From an uncultured Endomicrobiia bacterium (GTDB lineage: Bacteria > Elusimicrobiota > Endomicrobiia > Endomicrobiales > Endomicrobiaceae), in assembly GCA_938040055.1 (NCBI GenBank), contig CALHWY010000028.1, forward strand, positions 1 to 55,805: DNA of 55,805 nt. The letters are read 5' to 3'. Within the stretch, counting starts at the first letter, position 1. The number at the start of each line of letters is the position of its first letter. Both the position numbers and the translations under genes were made by a program. This document shows positions 26,664-35,886 of the stretch, one piece after another. The notes under the pieces were generated by a model, which did no database searches, was not told the origin of the DNA, and saw nothing but the letters and a program-made list of their open reading frames with translations.

Positions 26664-27974
26664 TTGGAATCGTTAAACATCAGGCTGTTCGCAAAGACGT
26701 TTTTTACGGCGATCGCCGCTTTTTTCTTCGCGGCGCCGCTGTTTGCCCAAAATGACGTTTATCTTTCTTTGTCGGCTACGGGCAAGAGATCCGACATCGC
26801 CGTCGAGTCTTTCACGACTCCTTACAATACTTCGGACGATGCCAAGTATGCGCAGCTGCTTAAGGAAGTGGTTGAGAATGATCTCATTCTTTGCAGATAT
26901 TTCAACGTTATAACGGGAGATCCGGAAAAGAAAGTCCCTTTTGATATGAGAATGCTTTTCTGGGAAAAGAAAGGCGCATCCGTTCTTTTGACGGCGGCCG
27001 TAAAAGTCAAACTTGACCAGATCTCTTTCGAAGCGAAGCTTTATGATGTCGTGACAAAAGAAGTCATATGGCAGCAGACTTATAAAAACGAAACGGTTAA
27101 TTACAGAAAGCTTGCCCATGAAGTCAGCGACGAGATCGTAAGAAGGTTTACCGGAGAAAACGGCATAGCCCGCTCCAAAATAGCTTTTATCAATAATAAT
27201 ACGCGCTTTAAAGAGCTTTATATCATAGATTACGACGGACACAATCTCAGAAGACTTACAAAAGACAATAAACTTAACATACTGCCCAGATGGTCCCCGA
27301 AAGGCGAACAGATAATTTATACAAGCTATCTTTACAATAATCCCGATCTCTTTGCGCTCAATCTGGTCAAAAACAGAAGAAGCATTATTTCAAAATACCA
27401 GGGGCTTAACGCCGCCGGTTCTTATTCTCCCGACGGCAAAAAAATACTTCTGACTCTTTCGCGCGGGAGATATCCCAATCTTTATCTTATCGGAAGTAAC
27501 GGCGAAATATTAAGGAGGATGACGGACGGTTCTTATATAGACACAAGCCCGTCTTTTGCTCCGAACGGGCAGGAAATCGTCTTTATTTCCGACAGACCGG
27601 GATATCCGCAGCTTTATATAATGAATATAGAGGGCGGTAATGTAAGAAGGCTTACGACGAATGATTTCTGCGATTCTCCCGCATGGTCTCCCAGGGGCGA
27701 TAAAATAGTGTTTACCATGAGGCAGCAGAAAGGCAATTACGATTTGTTCGTTTATGATCTTCCCACCTCTAAAATAACAAGACTTACGAGCAATCAGAGA
27801 AATAATGAAAACCCCACCTGGTCTCCCGACGGGAGATTCGTCGTGTTTTCTTCCAACAGGTCGGGGCGCAGCGAGATTTACATAATGGCCATAGACGGTT
27901 CCGGAACAAGAAAACTGGCGGAAATACCAGGTTCTTCGTTTACTCCTTCATGGTCGCCTAATTTGGTTCAGTAA
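26664..27974 (+). CDS. tolB: Tol-Pal system beta-propeller protein TolB
   Basis: A 436-residue periplasmic protein. A signal peptide (FFTAIAAFFFAAPLFAQ) is followed by the TolB N-terminal alpha/beta domain and then a six-bladed propeller of PD40 repeats: LNILPRWSPKGEQIIYTS, AAGSYSPDGKKILLT, DTSPSFAPNGQEIVFISD, NPTWSPDGRFVVFSSNRSG. It binds Pal and TolA. The start is TTG, with AGGGAG seven bases upstream giving a convincing initiation site. Confidence 0.97.
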   Translation: MESLNIRLFAKTFFTAIAAFFFAAPLFAQNDVYLSLSATGKRSDIAVESFTTPYNTSDDAKYAQLLKEVVENDLILCRYFNVITGDPEKKVPFDMRMLFWEKKGASVLLTAAVKVKLDQISFEAKLYDVVTKEVIWQQTYKNETVNYRKLAHEVSDEIVRRFTGENGIARSKIAFINNNTRFKELYIIDYDGHNLRRLTKDNKLNILPRWSPKGEQIIYTSYLYNNPDLFALNLVKNRRSIISKYQGLNAAGSYSPDGKKILLTLSRGRYPNLYLIGSNGEILRRMTDGSYIDTSPSFAPNGQEIVFISDRPGYPQLYIMNIEGGNVRRLTTNDFCDSPAWSPRGDKIVFTMRQQKGNYDLFVYDLPTSKITRLTSNQRNNENPTWSPDGRFVVFSSNRSGRSEIYIMAIDGSGTRKLAEIPGSSFTPSWSPNLVQ

Positions 27975-28004
27975 TAAATTCGCATATAAAATAAGGGGAG
28001 AACA

Positions 28005-28646
28005 ATGTTTGAGGGTAAAAGTATTTTTGAAATACTGCAAATGGGCGGCTGGACGCTGTATGTTCTTATAGGCGCCTCTGTTTTATCGGTTACGGTCATT
28101 ATTTTTAAGCTTGTGGAGTTTTGGGGCAAATCCAAAACAAAAAGGACGGATTTTGTAGTAAAGATAATGAAAAGGCTTAAAAAAGGAGATATGGACGGCT
28201 CGGTTGAATTGTGCGAAGCCACAAACTCTCCGATGGCTCCCGTAGCTAAAGCGGGCATTAGAGCCCATTTGGACAAAAACACAAGCATAGGCGAAGCGAT
28301 GGACAGGGAGATAATGATAGAGACCGTCAGGCTTGAGAGATTTACGACAATACTGGGAACCATAGGAAGCATAGCTGTGTATATAGGTTTGTTCGGCACC
28401 GTTTTGGGCATCATAAGGGCTTTTCATGACATTTCCAAAATAGGTTCCGGCGGCATATCGATAGTTATCGGCGGCGTTTCCGAAGCGCTGGTAGCTACGG
28501 CGGCGGGGCTTTTTGTCGCGATTCCCGCGGTTATAGCTTATAATTTTTTTACGAAACTTATAGATAAATTCGTTGTGGATATGGAATACTGCGCTTCCGC
28601 GATCGAAGATTTTATGGTGGGAAAAACGAACAATGAAGAGAAATAA
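28005..28646 (+). CDS. tolQ: TolQ/ExbB proton-channel subunit
   Basis: A 213-residue inner-membrane protein of the MotA/TolQ/ExbB family. It has a first membrane helix near residues 15-35, a cytoplasmic loop, and two helices in the second half (GTIGSIAVYIGLFGTVLGII and EALVATAAGLFVAIPAVIAYNFF). With TolR it forms the proton-driven motor of the Tol system. A GGGGAG site precedes the ATG. Its 3' end overlaps tolR by 14 bases. Confidence 0.95.
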   Translation: MFEGKSIFEILQMGGWTLYVLIGASVLSVTVIIFKLVEFWGKSKTKRTDFVVKIMKRLKKGDMDGSVELCEATNSPMAPVAKAGIRAHLDKNTSIGEAMDREIMIETVRLERFTTILGTIGSIAVYIGLFGTVLGIIRAFHDISKIGSGGISIVIGGVSEALVATAAGLFVAIPAVIAYNFFTKLIDKFVVDMEYCASAIEDFMVGKTNNEEK

Positions 28647-29040
28647 AAGAAGAAACAAAGTATTGGCGGAAATAAATATCACGCCTTTTACGGACGTCAT
28701 TTTAGTGCTTCTTATTATTTTTATGATAACCACTCCCATGCTTATGCAGCCGGGAATCAAGGTCAATTTGCCGAAAACCCAGACAACCGACAACGAAGAC
28801 ACTTCGAATATAGAAGTTCTTATATCCAAAGACGGATATGTTTATATGAACGGCAAACAGATTCACGAGTCTAATGTAGAGGCGACAATCAGAAATATTC
28901 TGGCGGCGTCTCCGAATAAGCCTGTCGTAATAAAAGCCGATAAAGACGTTAAATACGATTATGTGATGAAATTTATGGACGCGTCAAAAAAAGCAGGCGC
29001 GACAAAGTTCGCCCTTGCGGTTGACAATTCGCCCAGATAG
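28633..29040 (+). CDS. tolR: TolR/ExbD motor subunit
   Basis: A 135-residue protein with a basic N-terminus, the hallmark INITPFTDVILVLLIIFM whose Asp lies in the single membrane helix and carries protons, and a periplasmic ExbD-like domain (VLISKDGYVYMNG, PVVIKADKDVKYDYVMKFMD). I start at ATG 28633, inside tolQ, because a longer frame would put extra residues before the conserved basic start. It pairs with TolQ and TolA to energise the envelope. Confidence 0.95.
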   Translation: MKRNKRRNKVLAEINITPFTDVILVLLIIFMITTPMLMQPGIKVNLPKTQTTDNEDTSNIEVLISKDGYVYMNGKQIHESNVEATIRNILAASPNKPVVIKADKDVKYDYVMKFMDASKKAGATKFALAVDNSPR

Positions 29041-29050
29041 GTGCAGCTTT

Positions 29051-30385
29051 ATGAGAAAAGTTTTGAATTCAATGCTGGTGTCTCTGTGTTTTATAGCGGG
29101 CGCAAGTTTTGTTTTTCATTCGCCGGTCCAGCTTTACGACCTTGTTAGCGGAGCTAAAGCGGCTGACGGCTTTTTTATTTCCTGGCCTTTTATAAGAGTT
29201 TTTACCGAGCCTTTTTACGCTTTTTCTTTTTACGCCCTTACGCTGCAAAGAGATTTCTACCGGCCCGTTATCATATCCTGGACGGGCTGGACCGTTATTT
29301 CGGTCTTTATTTACTGCGTTATAAAAAAAAGGACCGTCGGGCAGACTCTTTGCGGAATATTTTACGCTTTAATGCTTCTGATAACTTTATTTTTATTTGC
29401 GGTTTTGGCTCCGCTGCCGGGGCCTAAGCTTAACAAACCCGACGGATATATCGCCGTCGATCTCCATTCTCATACGCTATATTCCCATGATAATTTGTCA
29501 AAACCCTGCTCAAACCTGCGTTTTCACAGGCTGCACGGGTACGACGCTTTTTTCGTAACGGAGCATAATCATACCGGCGGGTTTGAACGCTTTCCCGGAG
29601 AAGCGAAATATAAAGAGGTTTTTCCCGGCGTTCAGATGCAGACAAAAGACAAAGTTTCCGTTCTTCTTCTTTCGGCAAAAGCCTTTGACGGCGGACAATA
29701 TAAAGATTTGGCTTTAAAAGACATAATCCGGAAAGCCCATGCCGACGGAATGCTTGTAATAATGCCTCACTGGTGGAAATGGCACAGGCAAAGTCTTGAG
29801 GAACTGGTTGAACTGGGCATAGACGGTTTCGAAATCTATAACTGCGGATACAGAAATCTGTCCAAAAGGGATTTTCAGGATTTAGTCAAGATATCCAAAG
29901 ACAATAATCTGCTGATGGCAGGTTCCACGGACTGGCACGGATGGGGATATATGACTGATGTCTGGACCGTTTTAAAAGCGGTGCCCGGAGGCAATTTGAA
30001 AGAGGTGCTGGACAAAAAACCGGAAACCCGGGTGCTGGTATACAGACGGCAGCAAAGTTCATCCCCGCTAAGATTTATTTTGGAGCCTTTTTACGCTTTT
30101 TATCTCTATATGAAAAACGCCGATATGATTGCGGTATTTTCTTTAATGATATGGACTCTGCTTATGAATGTTATTTTTATGGGAGGCGCCCTTAAAATTA
30201 TAAAGAAATACGCTCCTCTCGCCATAATGGCGGTTCTTGCCTTGTCGGCGGTATTTATTTTTACTGTTTATATTCCGGCCAGAGCGACTAATGAAATAAT
30301 TCCCAAAACGGTGCTTCCCGTGATGATAGTCTGCTGCGCGTTGTGGTTTTTTGTATGGAGATTTAATGGAAAAAATATTCAATAA
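29051..30385 (+). CDS. Membrane-anchored PHP-domain phosphoesterase
   Basis: A 444-residue protein with three or so membrane helices at the N-terminus (about 5-22, 75-92, 100-120), a PHP domain (about 132-330) and roughly three more helices at the C-terminus. The PHP metal motifs are visible: VDLHSHTLYSHD (Asp137, His139, His141), VTEHNH at 169-174, MPHWWKWH, and STDWHGWG. PHP enzymes are metal-dependent phosphoesterases. Framing the domain with helices at both ends suggests a membrane or lipid-linked substrate. It lies ten bases after tolR and overlaps a glycosyltransferase gene. Confidence 0.8.
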   Translation: MRKVLNSMLVSLCFIAGASFVFHSPVQLYDLVSGAKAADGFFISWPFIRVFTEPFYAFSFYALTLQRDFYRPVIISWTGWTVISVFIYCVIKKRTVGQTLCGIFYALMLLITLFLFAVLAPLPGPKLNKPDGYIAVDLHSHTLYSHDNLSKPCSNLRFHRLHGYDAFFVTEHNHTGGFERFPGEAKYKEVFPGVQMQTKDKVSVLLLSAKAFDGGQYKDLALKDIIRKAHADGMLVIMPHWWKWHRQSLEELVELGIDGFEIYNCGYRNLSKRDFQDLVKISKDNNLLMAGSTDWHGWGYMTDVWTVLKAVPGGNLKEVLDKKPETRVLVYRRQQSSSPLRFILEPFYAFYLYMKNADMIAVFSLMIWTLLMNVIFMGGALKIIKKYAPLAIMAVLALSAVFIFTVYIPARATNEIIPKTVLPVMIVCCALWFFVWRFNGKNIQ

Positions 30386-31817
30386 AAGGAATGCTTTTTT
30401 TCTTGCCGGCTTTGCCGTGCTTTTTAAAATTTATCTTTCCGCCGGACTTGAACTTCATCCTGACGAGGCGTATTACTGGCTGTGGTCGGCTCATCCCGCT
30501 TTAGGATATTATGACCATGCTCCCATGGTAGCTTACTTCATAAAACTGACCACTTTATTTTCCGACTCCGAACTTTTTGTAAGGCTTTCTTCTGTGCTTG
30601 TGACTGTTTTTTTGAGCTTTCTTGTCTGGATTTTTTCAAAAAAACTTTTTAATGAAGCGGCGGCCGCCGCCTCGGTTATGGTTTTAAACACCATGCCTTT
30701 AATGCTTGTGGGTTCCGTTGTAATAACTCCCGACACTCCGCTTTTTCTTTTTTGGTCTTTTGCCGTATATTTTCTGTGGAAGCTTACGGAAAGCGGGCGG
30801 CAAAAATACTGGTATGTAACGGGTTTGTTTTTCGGGCTGGCAATGCTTTCGAAATATACGGGAGTTTTATTCGTTTTATGTCTTTTTACGTATATGATTG
30901 CGGGTAAAAAATTCGACTGGCTTAAAAACAGGCATTTTTATTTTATGTTCGCCGTTTCTTTTATTGTATTTCTGCCGGTAATATACTGGAATTTGCAGCA
31001 TGAATGGATATCGTTTACTTACCAGCTCAAGCACGGGCTTTATAATGCCGAGTTTGCCACTTATGTTTCGGAATATCTGGGCACCCAGGCTCTTATGGCC
31101 GGCCCCGTCATATTTATAGCCGGCGTTTTTGCCGCGGTAAAATATTTAAGAACACGCGATCCGGAAAAGATTTTTCTTGTGTCTTTTTCATTGCCCGTGA
31201 TATTGTTTTTCGCTTTTACCGCTTTAAAACAGAAACCCGGAGCGAACTGGCCGGCATTCGCTTATTTTGCTTTCAGCATAATGTCGGCGCAGTATATGCT
31301 CGGTTCAAAAAACAAAAAAAATCTTCTTATAGCCGGCATTATATTTAACACAGCGGCGTCATTGACCGTCGGCTTGCACGCCAGACACGGAATCATTCCC
31401 GTTTATAAGTTTTCCCGGCAGGCCGCCGTTGCCGACGCGACAAACTGGTTTTCGGGCTGGAAAGCGCTTGGCCGGAATTTGAAAGAAAGGGACATAGAAT
31501 ATGCGGTAACGCATTCGCATCAATGGGGCGCGGCGATAGCTTATTACGCCCGCGGCAAAGTTACGGCCGTTCTTGACAATGTGTCAAAAAACAGGTTTAA
31601 CCAGTTCGCATTCTGGGACATACCCGGAAATATGGATAATGCCAAGACCGCTCTTGTAAGAATAGACAACAGGATGGAGGACGATCTGACTTTGATACCG
31701 GGAGCGGAAATATATTTTGTCTACAGAAACGGCATTCCCGTAAGACAATACGCGGTAAACGAGGTCGACGGATATGTAATGCGGTCGGATATTAAAAGTG
31801 CGAGGCGGCAATATTGA
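30366..31817 (+). CDS. Family 39 (PMT/ArnT-like) glycosyltransferase
   Basis: A 483-residue polytopic membrane protein. Just after the first helix it has HPDEAYYWLWS, the acidic DE motif of GT39/GT83 lipid-linked sugar transferases, followed by GYYDHAPMVAYFIK and about ten further helices. Such enzymes move a sugar from a polyprenyl-phosphate carrier to lipid A, protein or another lipid. I start at ATG 30366. It overlaps the PHP gene by 20 bases, so the two may act on the same lipid-linked substrate. Confidence 0.88.
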   Translation: MEKIFNKRNAFFLAGFAVLFKIYLSAGLELHPDEAYYWLWSAHPALGYYDHAPMVAYFIKLTTLFSDSELFVRLSSVLVTVFLSFLVWIFSKKLFNEAAAAASVMVLNTMPLMLVGSVVITPDTPLFLFWSFAVYFLWKLTESGRQKYWYVTGLFFGLAMLSKYTGVLFVLCLFTYMIAGKKFDWLKNRHFYFMFAVSFIVFLPVIYWNLQHEWISFTYQLKHGLYNAEFATYVSEYLGTQALMAGPVIFIAGVFAAVKYLRTRDPEKIFLVSFSLPVILFFAFTALKQKPGANWPAFAYFAFSIMSAQYMLGSKNKKNLLIAGIIFNTAASLTVGLHARHGIIPVYKFSRQAAVADATNWFSGWKALGRNLKERDIEYAVTHSHQWGAAIAYYARGKVTAVLDNVSKNRFNQFAFWDIPGNMDNAKTALVRIDNRMEDDLTLIPGAEIYFVYRNGIPVRQYAVNEVDGYVMRSDIKSARRQY

Positions 31818-33154
31818 AAAAAACTCTGTCGGTATTACTACTAGCGGTTTTTGCGTCTTTTGCTTACTGCGAGGAATTGGATAAAAAACTCGTGGACGCG
31901 GTAAAAGCGAACAACTATAAAGAAGTGCGCGCCCTGCTTGTCGGAGGGGCGAATCCCGACGCCAAAGATTCAATGGGAAATACCGCTCTTGTTATGGCGG
32001 TAAATAACGGCAATGAAGAAATAGCCGACGTGTTGATAAAAAGCGGGGCTTATACCAGTGAAAGCTATATGAGAGGCATGAGCGTTTTGATGCTTGCGAT
32101 AAATAAACAGATGGACGAAACGGCCGTACGTCTTATTAAGTTCGGCGCGGATACGACTGCGAAACTCAGCAACGGATCGAATGCTTTAATGATGGCCTGC
32201 GAACGAAACAGCGAAAATGTCGTGAGAGAAATTCTTTTAAGAAAACAGGTTGACGTCAACGCTAAAACGGCGCAGGGCATAAGCGCTTTATCTATAGCTC
32301 TCAAAGAAAGGAATATGAATATCGCCGGGATTTTGCACCAAAACGGCGCTAAGCCTTCAAATTTTCTTGAAGCCGCCTGCGTTTCAGACATAAAGGCGGC
32401 CGAGAGTCTAGCCGCCAAAGGCGCCGATATAGAGATCAGGGATGAAAAAGGAAGAACACCTTTAATACTGGCTTTTTTACGTCAGGACTTTTCCATGGCT
32501 TCTTTTCTTATTTCCAAAGGAGCCGATATAAACGTCCGCGATTATTACGGCATTACTCCGGCTCTTATTTCCTGCATGGCCGATAACGGCTCTCTTCTTT
32601 CTCTGTGCCTGAATAATAAGGCTGACGTTCTCGTGAAGGATGTGAACGGATTAAGCCCGCTGATGTTTCTTGTATTTTTTGAAAACGGGTCGCTTATAGA
32701 CACTTTGATGGACTATAATGAAAAGGCGGCCAATTGCGTTGACAATAACGGGACGACACCTTTGGCCATAGCCATAAGCAAAGGCAATAAGAACATAGTC
32801 GAAAAGCTTATTTCAAAAGGCGCTTATATCAATTCGAAGCATTCAAGAAGAGCTTTAAATGTCGCCATAGAAACGGGAAACCTTGATATAGCCGAGCTTC
32901 TTTTGTCCAAAGGGGCAAGAATAAACGCCAAGGATTTTAACGGAAATGCTCCCATAATTACCGCGGCCAGCACTAATAATACCGAAGCGGTAAAATTTTT
33001 AATCTCCCGCAAAGCAAGAACGGCTGTAAGAGACGCTTCGGGGCTGACGCCTCTTGATTACGCAAAAAAATTCTCTAACAGGGAAGCTATGTTTTTGCTT
33101 GATCCCGATGCCGCAAAAAATGCCGGGGATAGTTCAAATTCGCCTGTTTTTTAA
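31814..33154 (+). CDS. Exported ankyrin-repeat protein
   Basis: A 446-residue protein with a signal peptide (LSVLLLAVFASFAYC; Cys19 would also allow lipid attachment) and about a dozen ankyrin repeats through residue 430, such as GGANPDAKDSMGNTALVMAV, KGADIEIRDEKGRTPLILAF and KGARINAKDFNGNAPIITAA. Ankyrin repeats bind proteins. The TTG start overlaps the preceding stop (ATTGA). Exported ankyrins are sometimes host-directed, but its place in the tol cluster suggests an envelope scaffold. Confidence 0.88.
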   Translation: MKKTLSVLLLAVFASFAYCEELDKKLVDAVKANNYKEVRALLVGGANPDAKDSMGNTALVMAVNNGNEEIADVLIKSGAYTSESYMRGMSVLMLAINKQMDETAVRLIKFGADTTAKLSNGSNALMMACERNSENVVREILLRKQVDVNAKTAQGISALSIALKERNMNIAGILHQNGAKPSNFLEAACVSDIKAAESLAAKGADIEIRDEKGRTPLILAFLRQDFSMASFLISKGADINVRDYYGITPALISCMADNGSLLSLCLNNKADVLVKDVNGLSPLMFLVFFENGSLIDTLMDYNEKAANCVDNNGTTPLAIAISKGNKNIVEKLISKGAYINSKHSRRALNVAIETGNLDIAELLLSKGARINAKDFNGNAPIITAASTNNTEAVKFLISRKARTAVRDASGLTPLDYAKKFSNREAMFLLDPDAAKNAGDSSNSPVF

Positions 33155-33214
33155 ATCGGAAATGAAGTATACTAATAAACATAACCGTTGCTGTTGCGGT
33201 TAAAGGAGAAAGTA

Positions 33215-34273
33215 ATGAAAATTATAAGAATTGTGACGGCTTGTTTTTTGGCGTTTTCCGTTTCCGCCGCTTACGGCGAAGATTATCTTTTGCACACTTT
33301 AATGACGCATACCGACAATGCCAGGACGGTCGATTTTTCCAATGATGAAAGATACGTTTACTCGGCCGGTTATGATTACAGGGTAGTAAAATGGAAACTT
33401 GATAATTCCGAAAACCTTGTTTATTTAAAGGGGCATACCGATATCATCAATTGCGTGAGGGTCAATTTAAAAGGGGATATGCTCGCTTCCGCCGCCAATG
33501 ACAATACTATCAAAATCTGGTCGGCCAGGGCCAATACTCTTATTAAAAATCTGAAAGGCCATGACCATTACGTCAACAGCGTCGATTTTTCAAAAGACGG
33601 CAAAACCCTTCTTTCCGCGGGTTCCGACAAGACCGTAATGATATGGAATCTGGCGCCGTCATACGGCATACAGAAAATATTCCGGGGGCATACCGACATA
33701 GTAAGAGACGCCGTTTTCAGCCCCAACGGGAATTATATCGCCAGTTGCGGGGAAGACAGAACCGTCAGGATATGGTCGGTAAAAACGAAAAATCTTTTGC
33801 AAACCGCCAAAGATCACAATGATAAGGTCAACTGTGTGGCCTTCAGCCCTAACGGCAAATATTTAGCCTCTTGCAGCGACAATAATGACGTTATCATTTG
33901 GAATTTTGACAACGGCAAAATAACTATGAAAAACCATATAACCGGACACAGGGATAAGGTAAATACCGTGTCTTTTTCAAGAGACAGCCTTATGCTTGCC
34001 AGCGGCAGCGATGATAAGGATATAAAGATTTGGAATGTCGAAACGGGCATGCAGATAGTTTCCCTTATCGGTCACAGCGACAGAGTCAACGATCTGGCTT
34101 TTTCCAAAACCGGCAAATATATAGTTTCGGCGAGTGACGATAAAACGATAAAAGTATGGGGACCTTTTGAGTTTAACGAGAGTCTCGGAATGCTGAAGAC
34201 TCAGTTTGATGAGGCGGAAAACGGCCGCGGCGTTGTTGAAGAAGCGGACCCTGTCATGGAAATGCGGCAATAA
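33215..34273 (+). CDS. Exported WD40-repeat protein
   Basis: A 352-residue protein with a signal peptide (ending near SAAYGED) and seven WD40 repeats, for example LKGHTDIINCVRVNLKGDML, HDHYVNSVDFSKDGKTLLSA and DDKTIKVWGPF. It should form one complete seven-bladed propeller in the periplasm. I start at ATG 33215, preceded by AAAGGAG. An AACCG/CGGTT stem (33183-33201) sits directly before the ribosome site. It follows the ankyrin gene by 60 bases and precedes a cyclic-nucleotide-binding gene by two. Confidence 0.9.
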   Translation: MKIIRIVTACFLAFSVSAAYGEDYLLHTLMTHTDNARTVDFSNDERYVYSAGYDYRVVKWKLDNSENLVYLKGHTDIINCVRVNLKGDMLASAANDNTIKIWSARANTLIKNLKGHDHYVNSVDFSKDGKTLLSAGSDKTVMIWNLAPSYGIQKIFRGHTDIVRDAVFSPNGNYIASCGEDRTVRIWSVKTKNLLQTAKDHNDKVNCVAFSPNGKYLASCSDNNDVIIWNFDNGKITMKNHITGHRDKVNTVSFSRDSLMLASGSDDKDIKIWNVETGMQIVSLIGHSDRVNDLAFSKTGKYIVSASDDKTIKVWGPFEFNESLGMLKTQFDEAENGRGVVEEADPVMEMRQ

Positions 34274-34275
34274 AT

Positions 34276-34824
34276 ATGGGCAAAATGAAAGGCAGGATAA
34301 AAGGCAAAATAAAAAAACTTCTGAGATATATTTTCATAGACGATAAGCTTAAACGCGATATCGGATTTTTAAGGCAGATATCCGTTTTTGCCGATCTTAA
34401 CGTACGCTCTCTGGCAAAGATTGCCCTTATTGTTTTTAAGAAAAACTATGTCGCGGGAGAGCTTATATATAAAGAGAAACAGGAAGCCAATGTTTTCTAT
34501 ATCGTAAAAAAAGGCAAAGTGTCGGTTAAAAGCGCTTTTATGGAAAATATCATCGAAGAAAAAAATTTTTTCGGTGAGAAGTCCCTTACGGAAAGCAGAA
34601 GACATGATTCAACCGCATCCGCTGTGACAGACTGCGAGCTGTACCTGATATACAGGGTTAAATTCGACGATATGGTCGACTCTGACGCCAAAGTGGGGCT
34701 GAAAATAATGAAAAATTTGTGTTCGATATTCGAAACAAGGCTTAAATGCCTGCGGCATCCGCCTTTGCAAACCGTGCAGGAAGGGCAAAAACGGAACGGC
34801 GATGACAACAGAAACGTCAAATAA
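34276..34824 (+). CDS. Cyclic-nucleotide-binding domain protein
   Basis: A 182-residue protein with one CAP-like cyclic-nucleotide-binding domain (about residues 38-150): FADLNVRSLAKIAL, AGELIYKEKQEANVFYIVKKGKVSV and FFGEKSL with the phosphate-cassette position, then DSTASAVTDCELYLI. No DNA-binding helix-turn-helix and no membrane helix follow, so it is a stand-alone sensor domain. The basic N-terminus (KGRIKGKIKKLLRY) may attach to membrane or nucleic acid. It overlaps the permease gene by 23 bases. Confidence 0.85.
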   Translation: MGKMKGRIKGKIKKLLRYIFIDDKLKRDIGFLRQISVFADLNVRSLAKIALIVFKKNYVAGELIYKEKQEANVFYIVKKGKVSVKSAFMENIIEEKNFFGEKSLTESRRHDSTASAVTDCELYLIYRVKFDDMVDSDAKVGLKIMKNLCSIFETRLKCLRHPPLQTVQEGQKRNGDDNRNVK

Positions 34825-35854
34825 TCGTTTATTTATCGTAGGTTTAATGCTTTTTCTGGCGGGCTGTCTGTTTCTTTATTTCGCCCGCAGAATTCTTACG
34901 CCTTTTATTTTAGCGGCGTTTTTTACATATCTTCTCTCTCCTCTTGTGTCAAAAATACAGGCTTACGGATACAGACGCTGGGTCGCGGTGACATTGTTTG
35001 CTTTCGTATTTCTTATAGCCGCTTCCGCCGCTTTGTCCGTTATAATACCTTCCCTTACGGACGAAGTGGAAAAACTGGCCGTCAACTGGCATACCTATTA
35101 TAATTACGCCTACGGTTTCGCGATTAAGCTCAAAGACAAGTTTGAGGTCGCTTTCCCGGCAATTCACGGTTATGAATTTTCCGAAACTGCGATAGAAAAA
35201 ATCAATTCTTTTCTTACTTCGGAGGCCAGGAAAGTCCCCCAGTACGTTATGAATATTTTTTCGCTTTTTTCCGTTATCGTTCTCGTTCCGATGCTTGTTT
35301 TGTTTATGCTTGTGCGCGGAGGCGATGGGGTAAAGTCAATAGTGGAGCTTGTCCCGTCAAAATACGTGGAGACTCTTCTGTCGGTTATTTATGAAATGGA
35401 TTCGGTGCTGGGAAGGTTTATAAGAGGACAGCTGATAGAGGCTTTGTTCGTGGGGACTTTATCCTGCATAGTTTTAAGCGTTTTGGGAATAAACTACGCT
35501 CTTTTGATAGGCGTGATAGCCGGAATAGCCAATATGATTCCTTACATGGGGCCCGCCATCGGGCTTACCCTCGCTTCCGTAATAGCTTTGGTGCAGTTTC
35601 AAAACGCCGCAGTTTTGATAAAACTGATACCCTCGTTTTTGCTGATACAATTTCTCGACAATAATCTCGTGCAGCCTTTCGTGGTGGGCCAGAATGTGGA
35701 TTTGGGCCCGGTCGCGATGATTTTCGCCATGCTTGCAGGAGCGCAGGTATTCGGTTTTTTGGGTATTGTTTTTGCCGTTCCGGCAGCCGCTATAATAAAA
35801 ACAATCTTTCTTATGCTGGTCAAAAAATACAAGAAGTCTGTTTGCGTGCAATAA
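34802..35854 (+). CDS. AI-2E family transporter (PerM/TqsA-like)
   Basis: A 350-residue membrane protein with the typical order: helices at 10-28, 30-45 and 62-85, a long loop (SLTDEVEKLAVNWHTYY), then helices from about 150 onward with LGRFIRGQLIEALFVG, GVIAGIANMIPYMGPAIG and FLDNNLVQPFVVG. The family includes autoinducer-2 exporters and sodium/proton antiporters; the substrate here is not predictable. It overlaps the cyclic-nucleotide-binding gene, so the two may be functionally linked. Confidence 0.92.
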   Translation: MTTETSNNRLFIVGLMLFLAGCLFLYFARRILTPFILAAFFTYLLSPLVSKIQAYGYRRWVAVTLFAFVFLIAASAALSVIIPSLTDEVEKLAVNWHTYYNYAYGFAIKLKDKFEVAFPAIHGYEFSETAIEKINSFLTSEARKVPQYVMNIFSLFSVIVLVPMLVLFMLVRGGDGVKSIVELVPSKYVETLLSVIYEMDSVLGRFIRGQLIEALFVGTLSCIVLSVLGINYALLIGVIAGIANMIPYMGPAIGLTLASVIALVQFQNAAVLIKLIPSFLLIQFLDNNLVQPFVVGQNVDLGPVAMIFAMLAGAQVFGFLGIVFAVPAAAIIKTIFLMLVKKYKKSVCVQ

Positions 35855-35886
35855 GTCTGCAAATAAACCCGAAAAAGGAGCTCTAA

